A stretch of 64,000 bases of DNA, taken from contig JAUNIX010000010.1 in the NCBI GenBank assembly GCA_030523275.1, positions 1 through 64,000 of the forward strand. Reading direction: 5' to 3'. Below are positions 1 to 8,596 of this stretch, piece after piece. The first letter of the stretch is position 1. Each line of letters starts with the position of its first letter. The notes beneath the pieces were generated by a model, which saw only the letters and a program-made list of their open reading frames with translations, was not told where the DNA came from and did not search any database. This DNA comes from Lachnospiraceae bacterium. GTDB lineage: Bacteria > Bacillota > Clostridia > Lachnospirales > Lachnospiraceae. The position numbers and the translations under genes were made by a program.

Positions 1-123
1 TCGAAACAAAAGCCAGTCTTTGTCTTGGACTAAAAATGCCTCTAATTCTTGTTTTCTTGTTTTAAAGTACAATTTTTCTTCTAAATGAACAATCCGCTTT
101 AAATCTTTTTTTGTATGAATCAT
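1..123 (-). CDS. Partial CDS, N-terminal 41 codons of an unidentified EPS-operon protein
   Basis: An open frame starts at the ATG at 123 and runs off the left edge without a stop. A GGGAGAAG ribosome binding site lies just upstream, and the start overlaps the stop of the pyruvyl transferase gene in an ATGA arrangement, so the two are translationally coupled. The visible peptide begins MIHTKKDLKRIV and is charged and probably helical. It loosely resembles the N-terminus of serine acetyltransferase-like proteins of polysaccharide clusters, but 41 residues are too few to assign a family. No function is claimed beyond membership of the EPS operon. Confidence 0.6.
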   Translation of the reverse strand, partial: MIHTKKDLKRIVHLEEKLYFKTRKQELEAFLVQDKDWLLFR

Positions 124-1217
124 ATTTCTTCTCCCATGAAAGCATTTGTTAAAAAGCGAATCCCTTTTTTACGTTCTTTTCTGAGGATTTTCTCAGAATG
201 TGAATAATCAATTTCCTGATCCAAATTCACCGATTGTGCAAACTTTCTCTGTTCCAACTCAAATAGTTGCAGAAACGTATCAATTCTGGACTGCATGATT
301 TTTCCCTCAGACTTTCTTGATAATACCCAGAATGGCTTTTCAAACTGCAAAGAAAAACAACACGCATGAAACGAGTCTGTAAAAACCATAAACGCTTTGT
401 AAATTAGGAAAACGAATTCTCTTGGATCTACTGCATAATAATCATTTTTTAATTGATTTAATTCAATTATTTCACATTCATGTTCACGCGCATATCTTGT
501 GATTTGTTTCCTATTATCCGAAGATAATTCACCCAGAAAATAAGTAAGAACATATCGCTTTGGCACTTGCCAGTCAATATCATCAATCAGAGCCATCCAG
601 TCATTAGCATCCAACATCAAAGTTGGATCTATTACTACTTCTGCTCTTTTTTTGCACAGTTCAAATACCATATCTGCAGCCGAGGTTTCTCTTACCGATA
701 TCGCCTGAAATTTAGAAAGTTGCGTTTTAAATAACCTATGATATTCAGGTGCTATTTCCTGTACACCAAAGCTGGCTGCATAGGATATTTTTTTACAGTC
801 TGTTTTTACAAAATCCAATAAATACATCGGCGTAAAATCAAAAAAATATGAATTCCAGACCTGATCGCTCCCTACGGCAAAAAAATCATAATCCTGTTCA
901 TTTATATTGTGATATGTCATTGGTGTATAACAAGTTTTTGTCATTTTCAAATATTGACGATCAAATGCAGAAAATGAATCTTGCCGTCTTTTTTGTATAC
1001 TAGAGAATTTATATGACAGATAATGACGTTTCAATTTTTTTAATAATAAACAGAACGTTTTTTTACTTTTTTCATTGACTTTTAAACCTTGTGGATAAAA
1101 TCGAATGGTTTCTGCCTCATATCCCAGCTTTTCATAAATGACTTGTACCGCATAATTTTGAAGTTTATTTCCATAATTTATCCCATGATTTAATGTAACA
1201 ATAGCTATTTTTTTCAT
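120..1217 (-). CDS. Polysaccharide pyruvyl transferase family protein
   Basis: Likely transfers a pyruvyl (ketal) group from phosphoenolpyruvate to a sugar of the EPS repeat unit in the cytoplasm, adding negative charge. The N-terminus has the family pattern MKKIAIVTLNHGINYGNKLQ, followed by GSDQVWN at about residues 115-121 and a late DSFHACCFS motif with the conserved His. The 365-residue length fits the family. I place the start at 1217, not 1235, because AAGGAGA lies 7 bases before that ATG; it overlaps the stop of the polymerase gene by 4 bases. Some members of this family act on other acceptors, so the exact acceptor is unknown. Confidence 0.85.
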   Translation of the reverse strand: MKKIAIVTLNHGINYGNKLQNYAVQVIYEKLGYEAETIRFYPQGLKVNEKSKKTFCLLLKKLKRHYLSYKFSSIQKRRQDSFSAFDRQYLKMTKTCYTPMTYHNINEQDYDFFAVGSDQVWNSYFFDFTPMYLLDFVKTDCKKISYAASFGVQEIAPEYHRLFKTQLSKFQAISVRETSAADMVFELCKKRAEVVIDPTLMLDANDWMALIDDIDWQVPKRYVLTYFLGELSSDNRKQITRYAREHECEIIELNQLKNDYYAVDPREFVFLIYKAFMVFTDSFHACCFSLQFEKPFWVLSRKSEGKIMQSRIDTFLQLFELEQRKFAQSVNLDQEIDYSHSEKILRKERKKGIRFLTNAFMGEEI

Positions 1218-2464
1218 TCTATTTCTCCTTGACAATTCATAGTGATAAATGGAAATGCTAACAAAAGAAACATTGTATATCCCATTGTTTCTAAGCGCAT
1301 TGTTTGATTGTATACGAGTAATACCATACTTAGCAAAGCAATGATTGCTGTAAACTGCATTAAATCACTACTTTTCCTATGTAGAAACGCTTTCAAAAAA
1401 ATCATCAAAAAGATACTAACATAAAGGGTCAAGCCAATGTATCCAGTTTCTACATACATAAACGCGTGTGAGAACCAATTATATTTGACACTGTCTCCAT
1501 GTAACCGATAAAACCAGCTTGTCAAAAAAGAATACTGAGCGCTTTCACCATTTCCCATCCCTAATCCAAACCAAATTCTTTTGATATTTCCATTAAAAAA
1601 TTTCTCGTGAATCATTTGAATCGCCGACAATCGATTAATATCTGTCGCCGATCCATAACTATTTGACATAGCATAGTACTGAATAAAATCCAAGCTTAAA
1701 AACCCAGCATTAGTCGGATATAAAATTGCATAAAAATGTAGCGAAACTGCCCCGGCTATGCATATCCCCAATACGAAACATAACATTTTTAAATTTCGGG
1801 TTACAAAAACAAGTACAAACAGGATGATGGCAATCATTTCAAAATAAAAAAATTTAAGTTCACCAACCGCTGACAAAAAAAGGCACATAACAATAATAGA
1901 TAACACTTCTTTCATATTTTTCTTCTTATTCACATATTCAATGATTACATATGTGCTGACAATTATCATTAAAGCATTTAATGGTCCATTTCCGCCTGTC
2001 GTTCCATTTCCAAACAAACCACCCAAATAATCATATTTAATTCCTCTTACCATATATTCATAAAGACATACTACGACATTAACGATAAATATCTTTTCCA
2101 AAATATCTAATATCCGATAGTAATCTTCCATCACTAAAATTTGTGTACAACAATAGAAAAAAACAAAAAATCGATATATATTTCGAAACGACCACAGATA
2201 TAGAAACGGAGAAGTAAAATCAAGAAGAAACGAAATTGTCGATACCAACAACAGACACACAACTAAAAACAGTGGTTCAACCACTTTTCCCTTAATAATA
2301 CCTTGGTTTTTTCTAAGCACCAAATATAGCAAACACACATTTATGATGTCGGTAATATAGTTAATCATGGAAGGAAAATGAATATCTGTAATCAAAAACT
2401 TTGCTATACAATTATATATAATCTGTATGTAAATCAACTGTTTAGCTGAAATTTTAAGTACCAT
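1214..2464 (-). CDS. O-antigen/EPS polymerase-like integral membrane protein (Wzy-like)
   Basis: A 416-residue protein that is almost entirely hydrophobic, with roughly ten or more predicted membrane segments and a larger loop in the second half (about residues 265-330, including a WFGLGMGNGES stretch typical of the O-antigen ligase/polymerase superfamily). The likely role is polymerisation of lipid-linked repeat units on the outer face of the membrane in a Wzy-dependent pathway. Start ATG at 2464 has a GAGGA ribosome binding site 7 bases upstream. Assignment rests on topology and operon position because Wzy proteins share little sequence. No Wzx flippase is seen in the window; it may lie beyond the left edge. 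Confidence 0.75.
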   Translation of the reverse strand: MVLKISAKQLIYIQIIYNCIAKFLITDIHFPSMINYITDIINVCLLYLVLRKNQGIIKGKVVEPLFLVVCLLLVSTISFLLDFTSPFLYLWSFRNIYRFFVFFYCCTQILVMEDYYRILDILEKIFIVNVVVCLYEYMVRGIKYDYLGGLFGNGTTGGNGPLNALMIIVSTYVIIEYVNKKKNMKEVLSIIVMCLFLSAVGELKFFYFEMIAIILFVLVFVTRNLKMLCFVLGICIAGAVSLHFYAILYPTNAGFLSLDFIQYYAMSNSYGSATDINRLSAIQMIHEKFFNGNIKRIWFGLGMGNGESAQYSFLTSWFYRLHGDSVKYNWFSHAFMYVETGYIGLTLYVSIFLMIFLKAFLHRKSSDLMQFTAIIALLSMVLLVYNQTMRLETMGYTMFLLLAFPFITMNCQGEIE

Positions 2465-2485
2465 TATATTATCCTCATTTACTCT

Positions 2486-3043
2486 CTACTTTGCATTTTT
2501 TATCCGATTGTGAAACTGTTCCCAGGTATAATTGGTCAACTCATGATATGACATAGCTCCCAATTTTTCTCCTTCCTGCACACGTTTTTTATGTAATTCG
2601 TTAAAAGTTCCAATTTTTTTGGCAGGCACCCCTCCTACAATGGTTCCTGATGGTACATCATTTAAGACAAGACTTCCAGCAGCAATAATTGAATTTGCCC
2701 CGATATGTACATCTGGCATAATGATGCTGCCCAATCCGATAAATACATTATCTTCAATTTCTATACATCCCTGATGAGGTACATAGTTTCCTTTATCATA
2801 AAAATACAACACATGTCTAATTGCATCATGTGTACAAAAAGTCACTTTTGCACTTATCGTAACATTATCATGAAGTCTCACCAGTTGAGGATCCATTGGG
2901 AAATTTCTGCTTTGAAACATACAGTTGTTTCCTATATGATCTAAAAGATGATGCTTTCGCAAATATTCCGCTCTTTTACATCCATCAATAATGCTCGCAA
3001 AACGAACCTTATGATAAATAGATTTTATCCTATTCAGATCCAT
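2486..3043 (-). CDS. Hexapeptide-repeat (left-handed beta-helix) acyltransferase
   Basis: A 185-residue acetyltransferase of the LbetaH superfamily. Hexapeptide repeats run through the second half (NVFIGLGSIIMPDVHIGANS, then IIAAGSLVLNDVP), ending in the standard closing motif GGVPAKKIG. The N-terminal about 45 residues resemble those of maltose/galactoside O-acetyltransferase-like proteins. It probably O- or N-acetylates a sugar of the EPS repeat unit in the cytoplasm from acetyl-CoA. GGAGG lies 9 bases before the ATG. It sits between the polymerase and a glycosyltransferase. The substrate cannot be read from the sequence. Confidence 0.85.
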   Translation of the reverse strand: MDLNRIKSIYHKVRFASIIDGCKRAEYLRKHHLLDHIGNNCMFQSRNFPMDPQLVRLHDNVTISAKVTFCTHDAIRHVLYFYDKGNYVPHQGCIEIEDNVFIGLGSIIMPDVHIGANSIIAAGSLVLNDVPSGTIVGGVPAKKIGTFNELHKKRVQEGEKLGAMSYHELTNYTWEQFHNRIKNAK

Positions 3044-3048
3044 ATATT

Positions 3049-4128
3049 TTATCCTCCATTACCCAAACTTCCTTCATACACTTTGTCATAGCAAGCTGCA
3101 AGTTTCTCATGCATCATTTGCATACTATACCCATGTCTGATTTTCTTTCTATTCGCTCGAGAAACTTGATTTATATAATCTATATCCAAACAGCAAGTTA
3201 TCATAGCATCTGCAAGTGCATTCACATCACCCGCTTTTATAAGAATACCATTTTCTCTTTTTACTACTTCTGGTATCGCACCAACAATCGTGCTGATAAT
3301 TGCTTTTCCACATGCCATTCCTTCCAAAACTGACATTGGAAGTCCTTCATTATATGATGGAAGAACAACCGTAGATACATTTCTAAGTAATTTCAGTTTT
3401 TGACTGAAATCAGCCCAACCGATAACCTCAATATTTTTTTCCAAATGTTTTTCCGATACCATTTTTTTTACTTGCTCAATTTCTCCATCACCAGCTAAAT
3501 AACATTTTACATCTGGTATTGTTTTCCTAACTATTTCAATTGCAGAAATTAAATCATAGGTGCCTTTTCTTTTTCCAAGTCGACCCAGTGTCAAAAAACT
3601 TTTTCTATATTTATCAATCGGCTGAACAGCAGAAGACAATTTTTCCATGTTTATTCCATTTTCAATACTGATACAATTTTTCAAACCGAATGTATAGTCG
3701 AATTTTTGTTTCCAGTCATCTGATAGTGCTATAACTCGATCTGCACTTTTCAAAATGGAAACCACAGTCTTCTTTTTCTTATCATTAATTTGATTATAAA
3801 ACACAAGAAACTGTGCTCCATGAATATGTATAATGACTTTCTTGCCCCATTTTTTTACCAATTTTACATAATAGCCTTTACGATATGTACTCCCCCATGA
3901 AGCCATGTGAATGTGATAAATATCATATCCGCGCTTCGTAAAATAAAACCGTATAAATGCAAAAAATGAATAGAACATCACTTTCATGCGAGAGCCGTCA
4001 ACATAAGATGCATAACTATCAATATGATAGTTTTTACATAATTTATCATCTTCTTCTATCTCTTTGATAACGGTAGCCATACCGCCCTTTGATTTTGTCG
4101 AACTGGGTCCTACCACTAATACTTTCAT
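3049..4128 (-). CDS. Glycosyltransferase family 4 (GT-B fold)
   Basis: A 359-residue retaining-type glycosyltransferase of the EPS operon. The N-terminal domain begins MKVLVVGPSSTKSKGG, the glycine-rich loop of GT-B enzymes. The C-terminal domain carries FLTLGRLGKRKGTYDLI and the nucleotide-sugar binding pattern SYNEGLPMSVLEGMACG with the paired Glu residues of GT4 enzymes. It should add one sugar to the undecaprenyl-linked repeat unit at the inner membrane face. Donor and linkage are not predictable. It is 5 bases from the acyltransferase gene and 18 bases from the opine synthase-like gene, so it is clearly within one transcript. Confidence 0.9.
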   Translation of the reverse strand: MKVLVVGPSSTKSKGGMATVIKEIEEDDKLCKNYHIDSYASYVDGSRMKVMFYSFFAFIRFYFTKRGYDIYHIHMASWGSTYRKGYYVKLVKKWGKKVIIHIHGAQFLVFYNQINDKKKKTVVSILKSADRVIALSDDWKQKFDYTFGLKNCISIENGINMEKLSSAVQPIDKYRKSFLTLGRLGKRKGTYDLISAIEIVRKTIPDVKCYLAGDGEIEQVKKMVSEKHLEKNIEVIGWADFSQKLKLLRNVSTVVLPSYNEGLPMSVLEGMACGKAIISTIVGAIPEVVKRENGILIKAGDVNALADAMITCCLDIDYINQVSRANRKKIRHGYSMQMMHEKLAACYDKVYEGSLGNGG

Positions 4129-4146
4129 AATTACACTTTTCCCTCT

Positions 4147-5106
4147 TTATCTATTCTGAAATATATTAATCTCTGAATCTACAATCATACCCATCTTAAT
4201 AATTAGTGCATTATCTAACACTTCATCATGCTCTGCTCGGATAAATCGATCCAGATATGGATATATTAGTTTTGAATTGTTACATGTAAATGTTTTATAA
4301 AACAAAGACGGCGTATGATCTACCGCATAATGGAGAACATCATTCACAATGTAAACAGGATCTTGAATGGTGGTTGGAACACTTGTTTCCACCCCGCCAT
4401 TTCGGTCACAACTAACATCAATAATCATCGAATTTTTTTTCATTCTCTTTAAATCACTTTTATATAGGATATGATCTCTTCTAGTTATATCCCAGAGAAC
4501 ACAATTGATAATAACATCATAAAAACCAATCTCTTGGCGAAATAATTTTTCTGTTTTACGATCATACTGCATCACATCTGCCCCAAGCATATTTAAAATT
4601 TTGATAGCACCTCGTGCCGTATTACCTCTGCCAATTACTGCCACTTTAGTCTCATATGGCATTTTGCCATAACATTGGAACGCATGCATCACTGCTGCCT
4701 CACCTGCTAATTCATTATTACGCCAAAACAAATGTCTTCCCATCTTATGCATTTTTTCCCATGCATACGCTGTTAGTTGATTCGAAATAATTTGATTTGT
4801 AATTTCTCTATTTTGTGTTGCATGGATCCAGCCAAAAATAATTTGTCCTGGATTTAATTTATTAAGATAGTCTGCATCCCCAATTTTAGGATCACAAATA
4901 ATATCTTTACTTAATACTTCAATAGAAGAACAAATATGACATCCTTGAATCTCATATTCTTCATCTGCTATCCCAAGTACATTACCATATCCAGATTCAA
5001 TATACAGACATTCCGGATGATCCATAAGTGCAATATGCTCTGGAACAATCGCTCTTCTAAACTCGTTTTCTTTATGACTTATCGGAAATCCAATTGTCTT
5101 TAACAT
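4147..5106 (-). CDS. N5-(carboxyethyl)ornithine synthase-like opine dehydrogenase (alanine dehydrogenase/PNT fold)
   Basis: A 319-residue protein whose N-terminus (TIGFPISHKENEFRRAIVP, then HIALM) matches the alanine dehydrogenase/PNT N-domain as found in N5-(carboxyethyl)ornithine synthase of lactic acid bacteria. A Rossmann motif VAVIGRGNTARGAIKIL lies at about residues 155-171, followed by a late IDVSCDRNGGVETS motif. Known members reductively condense pyruvate with the side-chain amino group of ornithine (or lysine) using NADPH. Inside an EPS operon, directly upstream of an ATP-grasp gene (7-base overlap), it may make an unusual amino acid for attachment to the polymer; that role is inference. 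Plain alanine dehydrogenase is less likely because the protein is shorter than that family. Confidence 0.75.
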   Translation of the reverse strand: MLKTIGFPISHKENEFRRAIVPEHIALMDHPECLYIESGYGNVLGIADEEYEIQGCHICSSIEVLSKDIICDPKIGDADYLNKLNPGQIIFGWIHATQNREITNQIISNQLTAYAWEKMHKMGRHLFWRNNELAGEAAVMHAFQCYGKMPYETKVAVIGRGNTARGAIKILNMLGADVMQYDRKTEKLFRQEIGFYDVIINCVLWDITRRDHILYKSDLKRMKKNSMIIDVSCDRNGGVETSVPTTIQDPVYIVNDVLHYAVDHTPSLFYKTFTCNNSKLIYPYLDRFIRAEHDEVLDNALIIKMGMIVDSEINIFQNR

Positions 5107-6002
5107 TTATCTCTGTCCTCCCTCAGAAAATCTATTACTGGTAAACAAAGTTTCTTTCCAAACAACATATCTGTTTCAAGCGTTAAATTGGCATCAAATC
5201 CAGAATTCGGACAAAGCGTAATTTCACCAAAATAAATTTTTCCATTAATATTGTAAAGATCAATTCTTGCAAAATAATATGGTTTAGAAAGTATCTCAGC
5301 AATTTCTATCATTCTCTCAAAATTCTTGGGCTTTGGAAGCATAAAATTTTCTGGTGCGTTTTTTCCCCATTCATTATATCGTTTTAATTTCCATTCCATA
5401 TCAAAGAAAAAGAACTTAGCATTTCCCGTCTCACGACCATAACAAACCATTACACTATCTGGTTTCCCATTAAAACACATAAACTTATAATCTACCGGAA
5501 GAGTCTTCCCATCGCCAATCAACTGTTCGCAAATGACTTTAGGTGTAATATTCTTATACTGCCATTCACGTCCAACATAATAAAATTTGCATTTGAGCGA
5601 ATGTTCAATTTTCTTTCGTGCAGCGTCTCTATCTAATTTTTGCTTATCTGTACAAATTACTAAACCACCAGAATCATGGTTACACTTCAACACAAACTGA
5701 TTTGGCAGACGACGAAAATCAATATCATCGAAACAATCCCATGCACCTAGTAATGGAATCAGATACTCTTCTCCAATTGTTCTTTTTATATAATCACGAT
5801 TTGCCAATTTATCAACCACAATTGTATAAAAAGGATTACGATCATTAAATTTAAGCCAGTTTAGCTTTTCATTGAATGTTCTGGGATTTTTTAAATTCAA
5901 TTTACGTTTTACACGGAAACGGTAATAGATTCTCACATATAATTCATCAGGAATAAACCGTAATGAATATTTCAATGTTTTCATGAATTCCACTTTTTTC
6001 AT
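5100..6002 (-). CDS. TupA-like ATP-grasp protein of polysaccharide clusters
   Basis: A 300-residue protein of the TupA-like ATP-grasp family, named for a protein needed for teichuronopeptide synthesis in Bacillus halodurans. Typical features are the N-terminal block LNLKNPRTFNEKLNWLKF, then DKLANRDYI, QFVLKCNHDSGGLVIC (ATP-binding) and the late acidic residues in ARIDLYNINGKIYFGEIT. ATP-grasp enzymes form amide or similar bonds through acyl phosphates. The neighbours, an opine-type amino acid synthase and UDP-glucose dehydrogenase, suggest it could join an amino acid to a uronic acid carboxyl group. Such proteins are often labelled glycosyltransferase in databases, so the reaction remains unproven. 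Confidence 0.75.
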   Translation of the reverse strand: MKKVEFMKTLKYSLRFIPDELYVRIYYRFRVKRKLNLKNPRTFNEKLNWLKFNDRNPFYTIVVDKLANRDYIKRTIGEEYLIPLLGAWDCFDDIDFRRLPNQFVLKCNHDSGGLVICTDKQKLDRDAARKKIEHSLKCKFYYVGREWQYKNITPKVICEQLIGDGKTLPVDYKFMCFNGKPDSVMVCYGRETGNAKFFFFDMEWKLKRYNEWGKNAPENFMLPKPKNFERMIEIAEILSKPYYFARIDLYNINGKIYFGEITLCPNSGFDANLTLETDMLFGKKLCLPVIDFLREDRDKC

Positions 6003-6484
6003 TTTTCCCCTTTCCTAATAAAACCATCAATACTTTGTAAATATTTCTGCGTATTTGAATGGTATACATCAAAATCATGTTCAAGCACATATAACAATGC
6101 ATTTTCTAATTCATTACAATCATCTAATCCACAAATCAGATTTTGATCTTTAAATTGTGCGATCAATTGTAATTGGTGATTGTCCACATGTTCTCCATAT
6201 TTTTTTAACCTCGGCACCGCAATTACTTTTTTACCCTTTTTTAAAGCTCCGATAATTGCACCTGTACCACCGTGAGAAATAATGATATCTGCTTTTTCTT
6301 CCATCGCCGCATACTCATCACGATCTAAAAATTTCTGAAACTGATAATGTATCGGCTCATAATCACTATAACCAGATTGTGCATATACCTGATCATCAAT
6401 GACGCCTTTCTCAATCAGATCATCTACCATTTTCAATAATCGGTTAAATTGAAACTTTTGTGACCCTAAGGTTATAAAAATCAT
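5999..6484 (-). CDS. PssE/Alg13-like glycosyltransferase catalytic subunit
   Basis: A 161-residue protein matching the C-terminal domain of GT28 enzymes: it starts MIFITLGSQKFQFNRLLKMV and has the donor-binding signature IIISHGGTGAIIGALKKGK. Proteins of this type (PssE, Cps14G, Alg13) pair with a membrane-anchored partner (PssD, Cps14F, Alg14) to form one split glycosyltransferase, often adding the second sugar to the lipid-linked primer. The partner gene is immediately upstream. AAGGTGG lies before the ATG at 6484. The end overlaps the next gene by 4 bases. Confidence 0.85.
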   Translation of the reverse strand: MIFITLGSQKFQFNRLLKMVDDLIEKGVIDDQVYAQSGYSDYEPIHYQFQKFLDRDEYAAMEEKADIIISHGGTGAIIGALKKGKKVIAVPRLKKYGEHVDNHQLQLIAQFKDQNLICGLDDCNELENALLYVLEHDFDVYHSNTQKYLQSIDGFIRKGEK

Positions 6485-6543
6485 CTATACACCACCTTTT
6501 CTATGCACACTCAAGTATTAGGTGCATATACTGAAAAATAATT

Positions 6544-7017
6544 TTAATATATACCACCAAGATAAATTGCATTCGGATAAATTTTTAACATTTGTTTCCA
6601 TTGTACATAAAACTGATCTGCAAATTTATAGAGCAATTTCCCTGTCTGTGTCGGGGAAGTCACTTTAGCAAATGATTCTATGTAGATTAACTTTTTACCA
6701 GCGAATTTTGATATTAAACAAATAGGAATCATTGCCAAAACACCAGTACAAATCACGACATCAGGCTTTTCTTTCGCATAAATTCGAATAGAACGAAAGA
6801 CATTAATTAACATTCTTAAAATGAAAGTCATTTCTTTGCGATTAACCTGTTTCAAATAATACATTTTTTCATCAGTAATATTTACTTTATAAAATGTTTC
6901 TTCTGTGATTACAAAACTGTCATATTTTTCCATAAGGGGTTTTAGCATTAAAAGCTGTTCATAATGTCCGCCGGATGAAGCTGCAAAACAAATTTTTATT
7001 TCCCTTTCTTTCCCCAT
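6544..7017 (-). CDS. PssD/Alg14-like glycosyltransferase membrane-anchor subunit
   Basis: A 157-residue partner of the PssE-like protein. The N-terminus reads IKICFAASSGGHYEQLLMLKP, the Alg14/PssD glycine-rich loop, and a hydrophobic stretch (ICTGVLAMIPICLISKFAG) at about residues 90-110 is typical of the membrane-associated half. In characterised systems this half recruits the catalytic subunit to the lipid-linked acceptor. I choose the ATG at 7017, with AGAGG 6 bases upstream, over a GTG at 7032 that has no good ribosome binding site. It lies 21 bases downstream of ugd. Confidence 0.85.
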   Translation of the reverse strand: MGKEREIKICFAASSGGHYEQLLMLKPLMEKYDSFVITEETFYKVNITDEKMYYLKQVNRKEMTFILRMLINVFRSIRIYAKEKPDVVICTGVLAMIPICLISKFAGKKLIYIESFAKVTSPTQTGKLLYKFADQFYVQWKQMLKIYPNAIYLGGIY

Positions 7018-7038
7018 AATTACCTCTTTCACAACAAT

Positions 7039-8271
7039 TTAATCTCTTAAAAAGATATCCCTTGTATATATCTTTTCTCTAACGTCATCTAAACAGCAAT
7101 CATAGCGATTCGCTATAATGACATCTGACATTGTTTTAAATTTTTCCAAATTATTTATGACCACGGATCCAAAAAAGGTGCCTCCATCTTCTAACGATGG
7201 CTCATAAATGATCACCGTGACATTTTTGGTTTTGATACGTTTCATAACTCCCTGGATGGAACTTTGTCTAAAATTATCAGAATGACTTTTCATCGTCAGG
7301 CGATAAACACCTATCGTACAATTTTTTTCTTCATCACCCTGGTTATCATCATATCCAGCCATATTCAAAATACGTTCTGCAATAAAATCTTTTCTGGTTC
7401 GATTGCTTTCTACAATTGCTTTCATCAGTTTTTCTGGTACATCCTCATAATTAGCAAGAAGCTGTTTCGTATCTTTTGGCAGACAATATCCTCCATAGCC
7501 AAAACTGGGATTATTGTAATGAGAACCAATACGCGGATCAAGGCATACTCCATCAATAATTTGTTTTGTATTTAAACCCTTCATTTCCGCATACGTATCT
7601 AATTCATTAAAATAGGAAACACGCAGTGCCAAATAAGTATTCGCAAAAAGTTTCACTGCTTCGGCTTCTGTAAATCCCATAAACAACGTATCAATGTTTT
7701 CTTTCATGGCTCCTTCTTGTAATAATTCTGAAAATATTTGTGCTGCTTCTAATTGTTCTTCACTTTCCACATCAGTTCCAATAATAATACGGCTCGGATA
7801 TAAATTGTCATAAAGTGCCTTAGACTCACGTAAAAATTCAGGATTAAACAAAATATTGTGACAATGATATTTTTTTCTTATAAATTCTGTGTATCCAACT
7901 GGAATCGTGGACTTTATAACAATAATTGCTGCCGGATTATATTCAATTGCCTGTTTGATGACTTCCTCAACTGCTGTGGTATCAAAATGTTGTGTGACAG
8001 AATCATAGTTCGTAGGTGTTGCAATAACAATAAAATCTGCATCACTGTATGCTTTTTGAGCATCAAGCATTGCTGTTAAATCTAGATCTTTTTCAGCAAA
8101 AAAATGTTCAATATAATCATCCTGAATTGGTGATTTTCGACAATTAATCATTTTTACTTTTTCTGGAAGCAAATCGACGGCCAAAACCTTGTGGTATTGA
8201 GAAAGTAGAGTTGCAATACTGAGTCCTACATATCCAGTACCGGCCACCGCAATCGTATACCTTTTTTTCAT
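7039..8271 (-). CDS. ugd: UDP-glucose 6-dehydrogenase
   Basis: Oxidises UDP-glucose to UDP-glucuronate with two NAD+. The 410-residue protein has the N-terminal Rossmann motif [17 protein letters not shown], the central [18 protein letters not shown], and the catalytic cysteine motif [16 protein letters not shown]. The length and the early NAD-domain motifs match the short streptococcal/enterobacterial Ugd type rather than UDP-ManNAc dehydrogenase. Its presence implies that the EPS repeat contains glucuronic acid or a sugar derived from it. The start at 8271 has GAGG 8 bases upstream. It belongs to the same operon as the ACP gene upstream. Confidence 0.9.
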   Translation of the reverse strand: MKKRYTIAVAGTGYVGLSIATLLSQYHKVLAVDLLPEKVKMINCRKSPIQDDYIEHFFAEKDLDLTAMLDAQKAYSDADFIVIATPTNYDSVTQHFDTTAVEEVIKQAIEYNPAAIIVIKSTIPVGYTEFIRKKYHCHNILFNPEFLRESKALYDNLYPSRIIIGTDVESEEQLEAAQIFSELLQEGAMKENIDTLFMGFTEAEAVKLFANTYLALRVSYFNELDTYAEMKGLNTKQIIDGVCLDPRIGSHYNNPSFGYGGYCLPKDTKQLLANYEDVPEKLMKAIVESNRTRKDFIAERILNMAGYDDNQGDEEKNCTIGVYRLTMKSHSDNFRQSSIQGVMKRIKTKNVTVIIYEPSLEDGGTFFGSVVINNLEKFKTMSDVIIANRYDCCLDDVREKIYTRDIFLRD

Positions 8272-8328
8272 AATTTTTTCCTCTTCTTTTTAACGGATAA
8301 AATGAATTAATTCTGCCTAAGCATTTAC

Positions 8329-8577
8329 TCAATTATCATTTCGAATGATTTCAATTAATACATCGCAAAATTCACCTACGGTATGTACATTAGAAATTTT
8401 AGATATCGGTATCTGAATACCTAATGCATCTTCTAAATCTGCTACTAAAACCATAACTTCCATAGATGAAAGTTCAAGATCTTCGATAATTCTCGTTTCT
8501 TCAGTAATCTTCTCTTCTGTTTCTGTTGAATCTATCATAATTTCGATAATCTTTTTTCTTACGCTTTTTTCTGTCAT
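8329..8577 (-). CDS. Acyl carrier protein dedicated to the EPS operon
   Basis: An 82-residue acidic, helical protein of the phosphopantetheine-binding family. The attachment motif is EDLELSSMEVM, with Ser38 in the position of the conserved Ser of DSL-type sites. A strong AGGGAGGA ribosome binding site precedes the ATG at 8577. It is 19 bases from an AMP-dependent ligase gene, and a membrane acyltransferase follows upstream, so it probably carries an activated acyl group for polymer decoration rather than serving fatty acid synthesis. It is not an obvious DltC because the flanking motif differs. Confidence 0.85.
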   Translation of the reverse strand: MTEKSVRKKIIEIMIDSTETEEKITEETRIIEDLELSSMEVMVLVADLEDALGIQIPISKISNVHTVGEFCDVLIEIIRNDN

Positions 8578-8596
8578 TTTTTTCCTCCCTTTTTCT

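Noticed and set aside
4147..5106. Plain alanine dehydrogenase
   Set aside because: The protein is clearly shorter than alanine dehydrogenases, and its N-terminus matches carboxyethylornithine synthase-like proteins better.
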